Assembly (NCBI RefSeq): GCF_003471165.1
Contig: NZ_QRIL01000005.1
Span: 80,467-144,466, forward strand
Length of the DNA stretch: 64,000 bases
Origin: Ruminococcus sp. AM22-13
GTDB taxonomy: Bacteria > Bacillota > Clostridia > Lachnospirales > Lachnospiraceae
Direction: 5' to 3'
Shown here: positions 37,331 to 46,271 of the stretch, one piece after another
Numbering within the stretch: the stretch's first letter is position 1
Layout: every line of letters starts with the position of its first letter
Translations under genes and position numbers: made by a program
Notes under the pieces: generated by a model
What the model was told of the DNA's origin: nothing
What the model saw: the letters and a program-made list of their open reading frames with translations, nothing else
Database searches by the model: none

Positions 37331-39175
37331 ATGAAACTCAACTTGAAAAAAATAAATTATCATAAATGGATTCCTTCCAGATTTTCCTCATTTCAGGCAA
37401 AACTCCTGATTGCCTTTCTGGTTGCAACCCTGCTTCCTCTGACACTTGTTGCACTGGTCAGTTACCATGTTTCCTATAATCTTGCCAGAGACCGAATCAC
37501 AAACTCTGCATTGATGTCTGATGAACAGCTTATTTTTCAGCTTAACAGCCGTCTGAACCAGACCGAAAACGTTGCTGACACCATCCAGTATCAGATGTAC
37601 GCTTTTGAACACTCTTCCCCAGATCAGGTTGGCACCATGCAGGCATTAACATCCATGAGAAGCAATATTTCATTATATAAATCTACATTTGATTTCTTTC
37701 ATATATATGTTTTTTTAAAACCGGAACAAACCGGAGCTGATGAGGGTATATATTTCTTTTCCACAGATAAACTTTTCAATTATGGAATCAGCGAATCTGA
37801 ATTACATTCCATAGGTTCTTCTTCCCTGTGGCTGTTAAAGAAAAATACCACCTTACCCAGAGTTATATCTGCTTCCAAAAGAAGCGCAAATACACTGCTG
37901 TGTTTTCGTGCTCTTCAGGACAAATCCAGCAATGTTCTCGAATATGCTTATTGTATTGCACTTGACTGCGATGAATTTTCCCGGTATCTTCAGACTTCTG
38001 CTTCTGATACCGCAATTTCCAGTTACATTCTGACACCACAGGGACAAATTGCAGCTCACAGTGATTCTTCCCGTAATCAGACCTGGATTTCAGATTCAAT
38101 AAAACAGATGTTTCTGGAAAATACCAATTCCTTCTTTAAAGACAATGACATCTACTATAACTGCCGCACTCTGGATAACGGTTGGCTGCATATTACGGAA
38201 ATCCCGGAAAACTATATCAAAAGCAATACACAGGTACTGATCAAAACACTGTTGATCACTGTAATTATTTCTCTGCCGCTGACTATTTTTATTGTAATCC
38301 TTTTTTCCAGGAAACTGACAAGCAGAATTGCCGCACTGTCCTATGCCATGGAATCCTTTCATCTCGGACATGATCCGGAGAACCTTTCCATCATCACACT
38401 CCCGCATCCGGCCGATGCTTCCAATTATGATGAAATAGACAATCTGGGGATTACCTTTGAAGATATGCAGCACACAATTGCCCAGAATCTGAAATCAATT
38501 GTCAGTCTCTCCATTAATGAAGAACGACTGAAATATCAGTTATTACAATCACAGATCAATCCACATTTTCTCTACAATATCCTTGGAACCATCCGAACCT
38601 GCCAGGCACTTGGCAAATTGGATATTGCAGATCAGATGCTGACAAATCTGACTGCCTTTTACCGACTGACGCTGAGAAAATCAAAAGAACTGATACCGAT
38701 CAAAGACGAACTGGAAATTGCCCGCCTGTATCTGGAAATGGAGAAACTCTGCCATAAAGATAATCTTAACTGGGAGATCAATGCCGAAGACGGAATAGAA
38801 AATTTCACGATCTGCAAATTTACATTACAGCCATTCCTGGAGAATTCTATCCTGCACGGTCTTTCAGCCGATACACCTGAAGTTTTTATTTCCATTCAGG
38901 TACTCTACGGTGATGATACCGTAGTGATATCCATTGAAGACAATGGAGCCGGAATGTCTCCGGAGACACTGGAACAGCTCCGATATGCCATAGACAACAA
39001 AGTCATAAATTACGAAAAACATTTTGGAATTTCAAATGTAAGCGCCCGCATTTCCAATCCTTTGTACGGTAACGGCTCTGTGCGTATTGACAGCCATCCC
39101 GGAAACGGTACCTATGTCACAATTGAATTTCAACAAATGGAGGATACAGATGAGGAAAATAATGATTGTAGATGA
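37331..39175 (+). CDS. YesM-family sensor histidine kinase
   Basis: Membrane sensor, 614 residues. N-terminal membrane segment (about 20-45), a large extracellular sensor region (about 60-290), second membrane segment (about 300-325: LLITVIISLPLTIFIVILF), HAMP linker, then the His_kinase domain with phospho-acceptor His in SQINPHFLYNILGTIR and ATP-binding N/G boxes (QPFLENSILHGL, IEDNGAGMSPE). AAGGAG lies 11 bases before the start. Divergent to the sugar ABC operon and overlapping the response regulator gene, so it most likely senses the imported sugar. Confidence 0.94.
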   Translation: MKLNLKKINYHKWIPSRFSSFQAKLLIAFLVATLLPLTLVALVSYHVSYNLARDRITNSALMSDEQLIFQLNSRLNQTENVADTIQYQMYAFEHSSPDQVGTMQALTSMRSNISLYKSTFDFFHIYVFLKPEQTGADEGIYFFSTDKLFNYGISESELHSIGSSSLWLLKKNTTLPRVISASKRSANTLLCFRALQDKSSNVLEYAYCIALDCDEFSRYLQTSASDTAISSYILTPQGQIAAHSDSSRNQTWISDSIKQMFLENTNSFFKDNDIYYNCRTLDNGWLHITEIPENYIKSNTQVLIKTLLITVIISLPLTIFIVILFSRKLTSRIAALSYAMESFHLGHDPENLSIITLPHPADASNYDEIDNLGITFEDMQHTIAQNLKSIVSLSINEERLKYQLLQSQINPHFLYNILGTIRTCQALGKLDIADQMLTNLTAFYRLTLRKSKELIPIKDELEIARLYLEMEKLCHKDNLNWEINAEDGIENFTICKFTLQPFLENSILHGLSADTPEVFISIQVLYGDDTVVISIEDNGAGMSPETLEQLRYAIDNKVINYEKHFGISNVSARISNPLYGNGSVRIDSHPGNGTYVTIEFQQMEDTDEENNDCR

Positions 39176-40754
39176 CAATTATCTGTCAGCAGAAGGAATT
39201 GAAAAGAACATAGACTGGGAAGTTCTGAACGCAGAAATCGTACATATCTGCTACAACGGAACCTCTGCGATAGACGCTATGAAAAAAGAACCTGTAGATT
39301 TGATCATCTCAGATATTGAAATGCCGGATCTGGACGGAATTTCAATGAGCAGGCAAGCACTGGATATTAATCCAATGGTAAAAATCATACTGATCAGTGC
39401 CTATGATAAATTTGAATATGCAAGACGCGCTCTGCTTCTTGGTGCATTGGATTATATTGAAAAACCTCTGGATTACGCATATCTGATCCAGAAAGTAAAA
39501 AATGCTTTTGCCCTGATGGAACGTGAGCAGAAAAATCTGCAGTTGCTTAAACAGAGCAGGCCTTTGCTTATCGAAAAATTTTTCCGTGATATCACTCACC
39601 GTTCCAGGCAGGAGGCTTCCTATCGTCTCAAACCTTATCTGAACTACCTGAACCTTAAACTGGATTATGATTTTTATAACGTAGTGATTCTTGAACTGGA
39701 AAATGCACAGTCTCTCAGGGATTCCTATGGCATTGAGAAATTTCAGATGGAACTGCTGAATCTTCGTGATCTGATCACAGAACAAACCTCAGAATTAAAT
39801 TATATTTATCCCCTGCAGGATATTGATGGTTATCTGTGTGTGATCGGACAAAGCGGCTGCCAGTCCGGAAATTTTCGCCAGCTTACCTATAAAATCATTT
39901 CTGCACTTGTAGATAACTGCAATTCACAGGGACTGGTTCTGAATGCCGGAATCGGTGCCATTGTACAGGATCTGTGGGATCTGAACCGTTCTTATGAAAG
40001 TGCAGTTCATGCACTGGATTATCGTTTCTTTTTCCCACACCAGAACGTATTTGACGGACGTGAGGCTCTTGGACATGACTTATCTGCCACTGATTTCTCC
40101 GATTCCAGAGAGGAGGAATTAATCCGCCTTCTGTGTAAAAAGGATGTTTCTGCAATTGACTCCTGGTTTCAGGATTTCTCCAGATGGCTTACTGAGAACT
40201 TCCGCACCAAAAGTTTCACATTTATCCAGATCTACTCTCTGCTTGGAAGGATTCTGAAGTTTTTCTATGAACTAAACCTGGATACCCATGATCTGGAAGC
40301 AAAGATCCTGTATGTATACAATCATCTGGAAGAATTTCATACCACAGAAGAACTATGTGGCTGGCTCAACGAACTCTGCCGCCTTCTCTGCCGGAAACTG
40401 GATTCTTCTCTGAATGATTATCACCAGAAATTATGCGAATCTGTAACTTCATATATTGACGAAAACTATGCCAGCAATACTCTGTGCCTGAACGATATCG
40501 CCAGCGAAGCCAATGTCAGCCCGGCTTATCTGAGTGCCCTCTTTAAAAAGAAACAGGGCGTGAGTATCAGTGACTATATCACTACTCAGCGAATCAACGC
40601 CGCCTGCCGTTATCTTACAGCCACAAACATGACTCTGAAGGAAATCAGTATGAAATGCGGTTACGCCAATCAATATTATTTCAGCACAAGCTTCAAGAAA
40701 AAAATGAATGTCACTCCATCTGCATACAGAGATACTCAGACGTCAAAATCTTAG
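39150..40754 (+). CDS. AraC-type response regulator (YesN-like)
   Basis: Receiver domain at the N-terminus (MRKIMIVDDNYLSAEGIEKN, phospho-Asp in DLIISDIEMPDLDG, Lys in IEKPLD), a middle domain of unknown fold, and a C-terminal AraC helix-turn-helix pair (LCLNDIASEANVSPAYLSALFKKKQGVS and MTLKEISMKCGYANQYYFSTSFKKKMN). About 534 residues. The start at 39150 has GGAGG and overlaps the kinase gene by 26 bp, so the two are translationally linked. Its probable target is the divergent ABC/GH172 operon. Confidence 0.94.
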   Translation: MRKIMIVDDNYLSAEGIEKNIDWEVLNAEIVHICYNGTSAIDAMKKEPVDLIISDIEMPDLDGISMSRQALDINPMVKIILISAYDKFEYARRALLLGALDYIEKPLDYAYLIQKVKNAFALMEREQKNLQLLKQSRPLLIEKFFRDITHRSRQEASYRLKPYLNYLNLKLDYDFYNVVILELENAQSLRDSYGIEKFQMELLNLRDLITEQTSELNYIYPLQDIDGYLCVIGQSGCQSGNFRQLTYKIISALVDNCNSQGLVLNAGIGAIVQDLWDLNRSYESAVHALDYRFFFPHQNVFDGREALGHDLSATDFSDSREEELIRLLCKKDVSAIDSWFQDFSRWLTENFRTKSFTFIQIYSLLGRILKFFYELNLDTHDLEAKILYVYNHLEEFHTTEELCGWLNELCRLLCRKLDSSLNDYHQKLCESVTSYIDENYASNTLCLNDIASEANVSPAYLSALFKKKQGVSISDYITTQRINAACRYLTATNMTLKEISMKCGYANQYYFSTSFKKKMNVTPSAYRDTQTSKS

Positions 40755-40761
40755 CTTTTAC

Positions 40762-40790
40762 TTGTGTTTCCCTATAACTCCCTGTATAAT
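40762..40790 (+). promoter_or_regulatory. Promoter of cbiK
   Basis: TTGTGT (40762-40767), 17 bases, TATAAT (40785-40790) with a TG extension. It predicts a leader of about 138 nt. Confidence 0.6.
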
Positions 40791-40849
40791 AAAAAACAAT
40801 GTCTATTATCATGACATCTTTTTTATATGAGTGCGCAGTCAATTACCTT

Positions 40850-40904
40850 TTACCGCCACTACATCTGTTTTGCGGAAAACCTGTCAGTGGCAGTTGTGGT
40901 AAAT
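40850..40904 (+). promoter_or_regulatory. Nested stem-loop in the cbiK leader
   Basis: Outer stem TTTACC / GGTAAA (40850-40855 with 40899-40904), next stem GCCACT / AGTGGC (40856-40861 with 40887-40892) and inner GTTTT/AAAAC loop GCGG, with a bulge AGTTGT on the 3' side. No known riboswitch class matches by eye. Confidence 0.5.
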
Positions 40905-40934
40905 GCCAATATACTTATTATAAGGAGATTTAAA

Positions 40935-41729
40935 ATGGGGGTAACTGAAAAAACAGCAATTCTTGTTATCAGCTTCGGTACAAGTTATGAAGAAACACGA
41001 AAAAAAACAATTGAACAGATTGAATCTGACCTGCATCATGCATTTCCGGAATATCCGTTATACCGCGCATGGACAAGTCCCCGTATCCGCGCCAAACTCC
41101 GGAAGCGGGACGGGATCCACATTATGGATATTGATGAGGCAATGACCCAGCTGAAAGCGGACGGAATTCGAAATGTAATTGTACAGCCAACCTATGTGAT
41201 CACCGGATTTGAGAGTGATGCTATGAAAGAAAAAGTTCTGGCATTTAAGAATGATTTTGATTCTATTATCATCTGCGATTCCCTGATGGTCACCAGACAG
41301 GACAAAGAAGAAGTCTGTCAGGCCATGGCTTCCGAATATCATCCAGGTTCTGATGAAGTTCTTTTATTTATGGGACATGGAACAGAACATGTTGCCAATG
41401 AACTCTATCCGGAAATGGACGGCCTGTTTAAACATTTTGGTTATTCAAATATGCATATGGGAACTGTTGAGGGGGATTTTTCTATCGAAAGTTTTCTTGA
41501 TGAGTTAAAAGAACTTCATCCGGCCCATATTCATCTGGCACCTTTTATGATCGTTGCAGGAGATCACGCGACCAATGATATGTCCGGAGAAGATGATGAT
41601 TCCTGGAAAAGCATTCTGGAAAGAGAGGGCTATTCTGTCACCTGTACGCTGAAAGGACTGGGGGAGATTCAGGCGATCAGAGATATTTTTATCCGCCACA
41701 CTAAAATGGGACTGGACAAGCTTTCGTAA
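40935..41729 (+). CDS. cbiK: Sirohydrochlorin cobaltochelatase CbiK
   Basis: Inserts cobalt into sirohydrochlorin in the anaerobic route to cobalamin. CbiK signature: start GVTEKTAILVISFGTSYEETRKKTI, active-site His H148 in LLFMGHGTEHVAN, E180 in GTVEGD, and H211 in IVAGDHATNDM. 264 residues counting from 40935, where AAGGAG lies upstream; a longer frame from 40827 adds poor sequence. No other cob/cbi genes are in the window. Confidence 0.93.
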   Translation: MGVTEKTAILVISFGTSYEETRKKTIEQIESDLHHAFPEYPLYRAWTSPRIRAKLRKRDGIHIMDIDEAMTQLKADGIRNVIVQPTYVITGFESDAMKEKVLAFKNDFDSIIICDSLMVTRQDKEEVCQAMASEYHPGSDEVLLFMGHGTEHVANELYPEMDGLFKHFGYSNMHMGTVEGDFSIESFLDELKELHPAHIHLAPFMIVAGDHATNDMSGEDDDSWKSILEREGYSVTCTLKGLGEIQAIRDIFIRHTKMGLDKLS

Positions 41730-41734
41730 TTCTA

Positions 41735-41790
41735 TTCCAAAAAATGTGAAGCTTCTGTTTTACAGCAGATACTTCACATTTTTTCAGTCC
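41735..41790. terminator. Bidirectional terminator after cbiK
   Basis: AAAATGTGAAG / CTTCACATTTT stem (41741-41751 with 41772-41782) with A- and T-runs, serving cbiK and the converging VanZ gene. Confidence 0.75.
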
Positions 41791-41797
41791 ATATTAA

Positions 41798-42304
41798 TTA
41801 TTTTCTCTTTTTCTTCTTTTTATTTGGATTGTTTAACACAGACCAGCAAAATGCCTGTACTAACAGTATACCGATAAAAGCACCACTGCTGTCAACCCCC
41901 ACATCCTTTATCGCTGGAGTACGACCGCCAACAAACGACTGATGATATTCATCAAGTCCCGCAAATCCTACGCAGACGATTCCGGCAAGGAGCATCAGCC
42001 AGATTCCTCTCACTCCATACACATATAACGGAAAGGAAATCGCAATTGCAAGCAGAAAATACTCTGTCATATGCGCAGCTTTTCTCACATAATAGTGGAT
42101 CCCATCCGCTTTATAAGCCAGTTCCTCACTGCTTAAATTCTCTGATAAAAGTTCGCTTTTCATTTCCACGATTTCATAGCTTACCTTATAGCTCAGATTT
42201 CCGGAAACCTCTCCCGGCTGCGCTGAAAATGAAAAAATGATATACATCATCAGCAGTGCCGGCAGAAAAGAAAGAGGTTTCAGCAATGTGATCAATACTT
42301 TCAT
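41798..42304 (-). CDS. VanZ-family membrane protein
   Basis: 168 residues. VanZ proteins have several membrane segments and a conserved His-rich loop; here ADGIHYYVRKAAHMTEYFLLAIAIS and GFAGLDEYHQSFVGGRTPAIKDVGVDSSGAFIG carry the family pattern. Some give teicoplanin resistance; the role of most is unknown. The start overlaps the stop of the gene at 42301 by four bases, so the two are co-translated. Confidence 0.9.
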   Translation of the reverse strand: MKVLITLLKPLSFLPALLMMYIIFSFSAQPGEVSGNLSYKVSYEIVEMKSELLSENLSSEELAYKADGIHYYVRKAAHMTEYFLLAIAISFPLYVYGVRGIWLMLLAGIVCVGFAGLDEYHQSFVGGRTPAIKDVGVDSSGAFIGILLVQAFCWSVLNNPNKKKKKRK

Positions 42305-42729
42305 TCTTTCTCATCTTCCTCTTTGTCATCCAGTCTTTTCGTAAGATTTGCCCTCTCAGCAATGCTCATAGATTTATGTATTTCCGGTTCACTTTCTTTT
42401 GCAAATTCTCCGCCTGCTGCCGCTTTCACTGCTGCATTTGTTGCTTCCTTTGCTTTCTTGAGTCGGTCTTCTGAAATCATATTTTTGACGCTTACAAAGA
42501 CCAATCCGGCTCCAATTACCGCAAACGCAATTCCGGCAAGCAGAAAGCCAATGCTTGTACCTTCTTCACCTGCTATAAATCCTTTGCACAGGCTATAAGC
42601 TGTGTATAATAAGTAGCCTCCAGCCAGGATCCAAAGTACATATCGTGCATTAGGAGATTTCGTTTCCTCCTGATTTTCCACAACTTCCTGTGTATCTTCC
42701 TGTAGTTCTTTATTCTTATTTTCCTCCAT
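42301..42729 (-). CDS. Small two-helix membrane protein, unknown function
   Basis: About 142 residues. An acidic soluble N-terminus, two close membrane helices (about 28-45 and 57-80: YVLWILAGGYLLYTAYSLC and IGFLLAGIAFAVIGAGLVFVSV), then a charged tail ending KEEDEKE. No family recognised. Start at 42729 has GGAGG; an ATG four codons upstream does not. Overlaps the VanZ-like gene start. Confidence 0.75.
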   Translation of the reverse strand: MEENKNKELQEDTQEVVENQEETKSPNARYVLWILAGGYLLYTAYSLCKGFIAGEEGTSIGFLLAGIAFAVIGAGLVFVSVKNMISEDRLKKAKEATNAAVKAAAGGEFAKESEPEIHKSMSIAERANLTKRLDDKEEDEKE

Positions 42730-42839
42730 AAAAACCTCCAATTCTTTTGTGGGTTCGGTTAAATTGACTATTATCTTACCATTTTTTTACTCAGACGTAA
42801 AGTCTTCTGAAAAAGAAAGACTGCCAGATTTCTCCGACA

Positions 42840-42981
42840 GTTACTGTTCACTCCGTTCTCAGTAACACGCTTCGCGATGCACAGAATTTATGCTAATCGC
42901 ATAAATTCGCGCGGTATGTCTCGGGATTTTGGCATTTTCATGCCAAAACACCTCGCGGGATAGTGGCGTGTGAACAGTAAC
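42840..42981. mobile_element. 142-bp composite inverted-repeat element with perfect 8-bp target duplication
   Basis: Has the left and right ends of the 61-bp element and an extra 81 bp between CTTCGCG and GGATAGTGG. The insert carries two perfect 9-bp stems, AATTTATGC/GCATAAATT and TTTTGGCAT/ATGCCAAAA. Direct repeats CTCCGACA at 42832-42839 and 42982-42989 mark the target site. It lies inside a hairpin: the AGACTG arm of a likely terminator is before it and the CAGTCT arm plus T-run after it (minus strand). Confidence 0.78.
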
Positions 42982-43105
42982 CTCCGACAGTCTCATTCCT
43001 TACAAGTTCTCCCTGCTCTGTTTCCTGTTTTCTGTCCGCACATCCGCTGCAATTTACACAGACAAATGCAGCTACCAATAGCAGCAATATTTTAATTTTT
43101 TTCAA
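42938..43105 (-). CDS. Small putative lipoprotein, C-terminus replaced by the repeat element
   Basis: From the TTG at 43105 (AAAGGAGA eight bases upstream) the product begins MKKIKILLLLVAAFVCVNCSGC, a lipoprotein signal with Cys as anchor, followed by about 20 polar residues. The last residues (GYCSHATIPRGVLA) are coded by the inserted element, so the protein has been extended or truncated by it. No family recognised. Confidence 0.5.
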   Translation of the reverse strand: MKKIKILLLLVAAFVCVNCSGCADRKQETEQGELVRNETVGGYCSHATIPRGVLA

Positions 43106-43216
43106 TATCTGATTCTCCTTTTCATCCACAATATTTTAAAATATTAAGGATTTATATAGTTTCACCAGATATATTCATTTTATACATTCAAAGGAACCTA
43201 TATGCTTTTCCACACC

Positions 43217-44140
43217 CTAAAACCCTTTCTTCCGCATATAGACCGCTATGTCATGATAAACCTGTTCTTTTCCGATTTCATTCAGAATCTCATGGCGCAT
43301 TCCCGGATACAGTTTTCCTTTTACGTCCCTGTAACCTGCATGACGCATCGCACGCACTGTTTTTGCAAAATGGCGTACATTGATCAGACACGGATCCTCT
43401 GCTCCACTTACGAACAGTACCGGCATATCCGGATTTGTACAGGAAAAATGTTCCACATCATATGCACGTTTCATCAGTTCAAATAATGCCAGATATGCGT
43501 CATCTGTAAAAGTAAAGCCACACAATTCGGATTCCTCATACTCTTTCGCCACATCAGGGTTTGAACAGATCCATGCCGTGCATCTCTTATCCTTTCGGAA
43601 TTTCATCGCCCCTGCACCAAAGGACATTGTTTCTATCAGTTTACTTCTGTGTCTCGGTCCAAAGACAGCTTTCTCTGTCTTTGCAATGGCAACTCCCAAC
43701 GGCATGGCAGTATTGTAGCTTGGAGATCCACACACAATCAGCATATCCGCACAACTGTCATGTTCTGCCACAAACGCCCTCACTGCCAGTGAACCCATAC
43801 TGTGCCCCATCAGTATCAGCGGAAGTTCCGGATAGTATGCATGGATTTTTCTGTTCACTGTGCGGATATCCTGAAGCATTGCCTGTGCTCCCCCACCGTA
43901 TGTAAAGCCGAGATCATCCTGATATTTTACACTTTTTCCATGTCCTCTGTGATCATGGATCACTGTCACATATCCTGACTTTGCCAGATACTGCATAAAC
44001 GGAAGGTACCGCTCTTTATGCTCACTCATCCCATGAACCAGCTGCACGACTGCGCGATATGGCTTCTTATCCGGTATCACCGCCATAATCGAAATCTCAA
44101 GATTATCCGCTTCTGATTTAAAAGAGCTCTCGTACTTCAT
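43217..44140 (-). CDS. Alpha/beta hydrolase, monoacylglycerol-lipase-like
   Basis: 307 residues, cytoplasmic. Serine hydrolase with nucleophile elbow GHSMGSLA, oxyanion segment QLVHGMSEHKERY, an acid in FVSGAEDPC and His in GMRHEILNE. The family acts on monoglycerides and lysolipids. Alone on the strand, between two membrane-type genes. Confidence 0.9.
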   Translation of the reverse strand: MKYESSFKSEADNLEISIMAVIPDKKPYRAVVQLVHGMSEHKERYLPFMQYLAKSGYVTVIHDHRGHGKSVKYQDDLGFTYGGGAQAMLQDIRTVNRKIHAYYPELPLILMGHSMGSLAVRAFVAEHDSCADMLIVCGSPSYNTAMPLGVAIAKTEKAVFGPRHRSKLIETMSFGAGAMKFRKDKRCTAWICSNPDVAKEYEESELCGFTFTDDAYLALFELMKRAYDVEHFSCTNPDMPVLFVSGAEDPCLINVRHFAKTVRAMRHAGYRDVKGKLYPGMRHEILNEIGKEQVYHDIAVYMRKKGF

Positions 44141-44263
44141 AAATTCACGCCTTCTTTCCTGTTTTTATTATTGTTATTCTCTCACCTTGTCCTGTTATTT
44201 TGATTATAGGTAAGGTATTTGCCATTGTCAACGCATTCTGTTATAATCAAATTGTTACATTTT

Positions 44264-44341
44264 GTTAGCGTTCAATCCATTCTCACTAATTAACATAGGT
44301 GAGCAATGACACGCTTCGTAAACAGCAATCCTTACAGTAAC
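44264..44341. mobile_element. Degenerate relative of the GTTACTG element
   Basis: Begins GTTAGCGTTCAATCCATTCTCA, contains ACACGCTTCG, and ends TACAGTAAC. No direct-repeat flanks. It resembles the 61-bp type but is decayed. Confidence 0.35.
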
Positions 44342-44384
44342 AGTACAATACGTTTCAGAGCTTAACCCTAAGACAGGAGGAAAC

Positions 44385-45437
44385 ATGACAAAAAAGAATA
44401 AAAAAGGACACGCCGGGCTGATTATCTTTATTTTAATCCTGGTTCTCGCCATTGGCGGAGGCACAGGATTCTATTTCTATCAGCGCCAGCAGCCACGCAA
44501 AGCAGTGGAACAATTTCTTGACAGCATGAAGAATATGGACTTTACTACAATGGAATCTATGATTCAGAGCAGTGATCTCTCTGCGCTGGACAATGCAGAT
44601 ATCCGAAACGCTGCATACACTGATTTCTTCTCAGAAATCAATAAGAAAATGACCTACAAGATCACAAAGAACAGATTTGACATTCAGAATGGTACTGCTT
44701 CTGTCACTGCTCACATTACTTACATTGACGGAACCAATATTTACAAGGCAACCATCACAGAGTTTCTCCGTCAGATCGTTTCAAACGCTTATGCCGGAAA
44801 TCAGCTCACAACAGAAGAAACTCAGAAAAAGCTTGCATCTATTCTGAATGAACAGGCAAAGAAAGTAGAAAAAGATGTATTCTCAGAAGCAGATATCACC
44901 TACCCGGTAATTAAAACAGATTCCGGATGGAAAATCGTTTCTCTGGATGATGAAACAGTAAAAATCATGTCTGCTAATTTCAAGAGTGTAGAGGAAGAAA
45001 TCAACAATTCGCTTAACAATGCAGACAGCGAAAATTCAACAGCCAATGCACCAGAGGCAACTGCTGATGACATTCTGAATCTTACCACAGAGAAATTTAC
45101 GATCAAATACACGAAACATGTGATCACCAAAGACTTTGCAGGAAATCCATGTATTATGGTTTATTATGATTACACCAACAATTCATCTTCCGCATCCAGT
45201 GCAATGGTTGATGTAAGTCTGAAAGCTTACCAGCATGGCGAAGTCTGTGAGGCTGCTATTCCAGAGAATAATGATGATGCAATTGATCATTATACAGCAG
45301 AAATCCAACCGGGACAGACTGTAAATGTATGTCAGGCATTTACACTGACAGATGAAAGTGATGTCACCGTTCAGGCACAGGAAGCATATTCCTTTGACGA
45401 AGATGCAACCGCAAAACAGATTCTTAAAGTAAAATAG
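44385..45437 (+). CDS. Membrane-anchored two-domain protein, C-terminal DUF5067-like
   Basis: 350 residues. One N-terminal membrane helix (GLIIFILILVLAIGGGTGFYFY), a domain with lipid-binding/NTF2-like pattern (QQPRKAVEQFLDSMKNMDFTTMESM to about 200), a low-complexity linker rich in Ser/Asn/Ala (about 205-230), and a C-terminal beta-rich domain (VYYDYTNNSSSASSAMVDVSLKAYQHG) like the extracellular DUF5067/DUF4352 domains. Function unknown. AGGAGG precedes the start. Confidence 0.82.
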   Translation: MTKKNKKGHAGLIIFILILVLAIGGGTGFYFYQRQQPRKAVEQFLDSMKNMDFTTMESMIQSSDLSALDNADIRNAAYTDFFSEINKKMTYKITKNRFDIQNGTASVTAHITYIDGTNIYKATITEFLRQIVSNAYAGNQLTTEETQKKLASILNEQAKKVEKDVFSEADITYPVIKTDSGWKIVSLDDETVKIMSANFKSVEEEINNSLNNADSENSTANAPEATADDILNLTTEKFTIKYTKHVITKDFAGNPCIMVYYDYTNNSSSASSAMVDVSLKAYQHGEVCEAAIPENNDDAIDHYTAEIQPGQTVNVCQAFTLTDESDVTVQAQEAYSFDEDATAKQILKVK

Positions 45438-45511
45438 CTGAGCAATAGAGATGATAGTGAACACCAATCATATCTCTAAGTTATAAACATTAACTTATCA
45501 GTAAAAAAACA

Positions 45512-45560
45512 ATATACACAGTTTTTCAAAACCAAATTTGAAAGCTGTGTATATTTTTTA
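45512..45560 (+). terminator. Terminator of the 44385 gene
   Basis: ATATACACAG / CTGTGTATAT stem (45512-45521 with 45545-45554) followed by six T. Confidence 0.85.
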
Positions 45561-45672
45561 TTTTCCGTGAAACAATATGAAATGTATAGTACATTATTCG
45601 AAAACGGTGTACTGGCTTTATGATTCCTGTAAAAGCTGTATACAGCGACAGGTTATGAAAGGATGGTGACTT

Positions 45673-45888
45673 ATGGGAAGCAAATGTTTAAGATATACGG
45701 CGCTGACTATCGCCATTATCGGAGCTGTTAACTGGGGACTGATTGGTTTTTTCAATCTGAACCTGGTCGCTCTCCTTTTCGGAAGCATGAGCTGGGTTTC
45801 CAGAATCGTATATGGTCTGGTTGGAATCTGCGGACTCTATCTTCTGACCTTTTACGGTGATTCCGACACTATCTCAGAACAATCCTGA
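45673..45888 (+). CDS. DUF378 small membrane protein
   Basis: 71 residues, two membrane helices (ALTIAIIGAVNWGLIGFFNLNLVALLFG and RIVYGLVGICGLYLLTFY). NWGLxG is the hallmark of DUF378. Function unknown. AAGG lies upstream. Confidence 0.88.
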   Translation: MGSKCLRYTALTIAIIGAVNWGLIGFFNLNLVALLFGSMSWVSRIVYGLVGICGLYLLTFYGDSDTISEQS

Positions 45889-45940
45889 GTACAAGCCGAC
45901 ATCTGAAATTATAATTCTATACTATAATCCTTCCTAATGG

Positions 45941-45982
45941 ACTGCGGCATATTTATCAAATGGATATGCCGCAGTTCTTTTA
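45941..45982 (+). terminator. Terminator of the DUF378 gene
   Basis: ACTGCGGCATAT / ATATGCCGCAGT stem followed by TCTTTTAT. Confidence 0.8.
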
Positions 45983-45992
45983 TAGTGGTTCT

Positions 45993-46028
45993 TAAAAGAA
46001 AAAAGGACTTCGGAAAATCCGAAGTCCT
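45993..46028 (-). terminator. Terminator of the tRNA-Gly cluster
   Basis: Minus-strand AGGACTTCGGA / TCCGAAGTCCT (46004-46014 with 46018-46028) and TTTTTTCTTTT, right after the last tRNA. Confidence 0.85.
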
Positions 46029-46031
46029 AAG

Positions 46032-46104
46032 AGCGATAGACGGGGCTCGAACCCGCGGTCTCGACCTTGGCAAGGTCGCGCGTTACCAACTACGCCACTA
46101 TCGC
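46032..46104 (-). tRNA. tRNA-Gly (anticodon GCC)
   Basis: Acceptor stem GCGATAG / CTATCGC, anticodon stem CGACC / GGTCG with loop TTGCCAA, T-loop TTCGAGC, discriminator U. No encoded CCA. Fourth gene in the transcribed order. Confidence 0.93.
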
Positions 46105-46107
46105 ATA

Positions 46108-46178
46108 AGCGGGTGATGGGAATCGAACCCACGTATCCAGCTTGGAAGGCTGGTGTTCTACCATTGAACTACACCCGC
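46108..46178 (-). tRNA. tRNA-Gly (anticodon UCC)
   Basis: Acceptor GCGGGTG / CACCCGC, anticodon loop CTTCCAA in stem CCAGC / GCTGG, T-loop TTCGATT, discriminator U, no CCA. Confidence 0.93.
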
Positions 46179-46195
46179 AGATATTCAATTAAAAG

Positions 46196-46268
46196 AGCGA
46201 TAGACGGGGCTCGAACCCGCGGTCTCGACCTTGGCAAGGTCGCGCGTTACCAACTACGCCACTATCGC
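46196..46268 (-). tRNA. tRNA-Gly (anticodon GCC), second copy
   Basis: Same sequence as 46032-46104; part of an identical 147-bp repeat unit. Confidence 0.93.
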
Positions 46269-46271
46269 ATA

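Noticed and set aside
40850..40934. Cobalamin riboswitch before cbiK
   Set aside because: The conserved B12 box and the length of about 200 nt are lacking.
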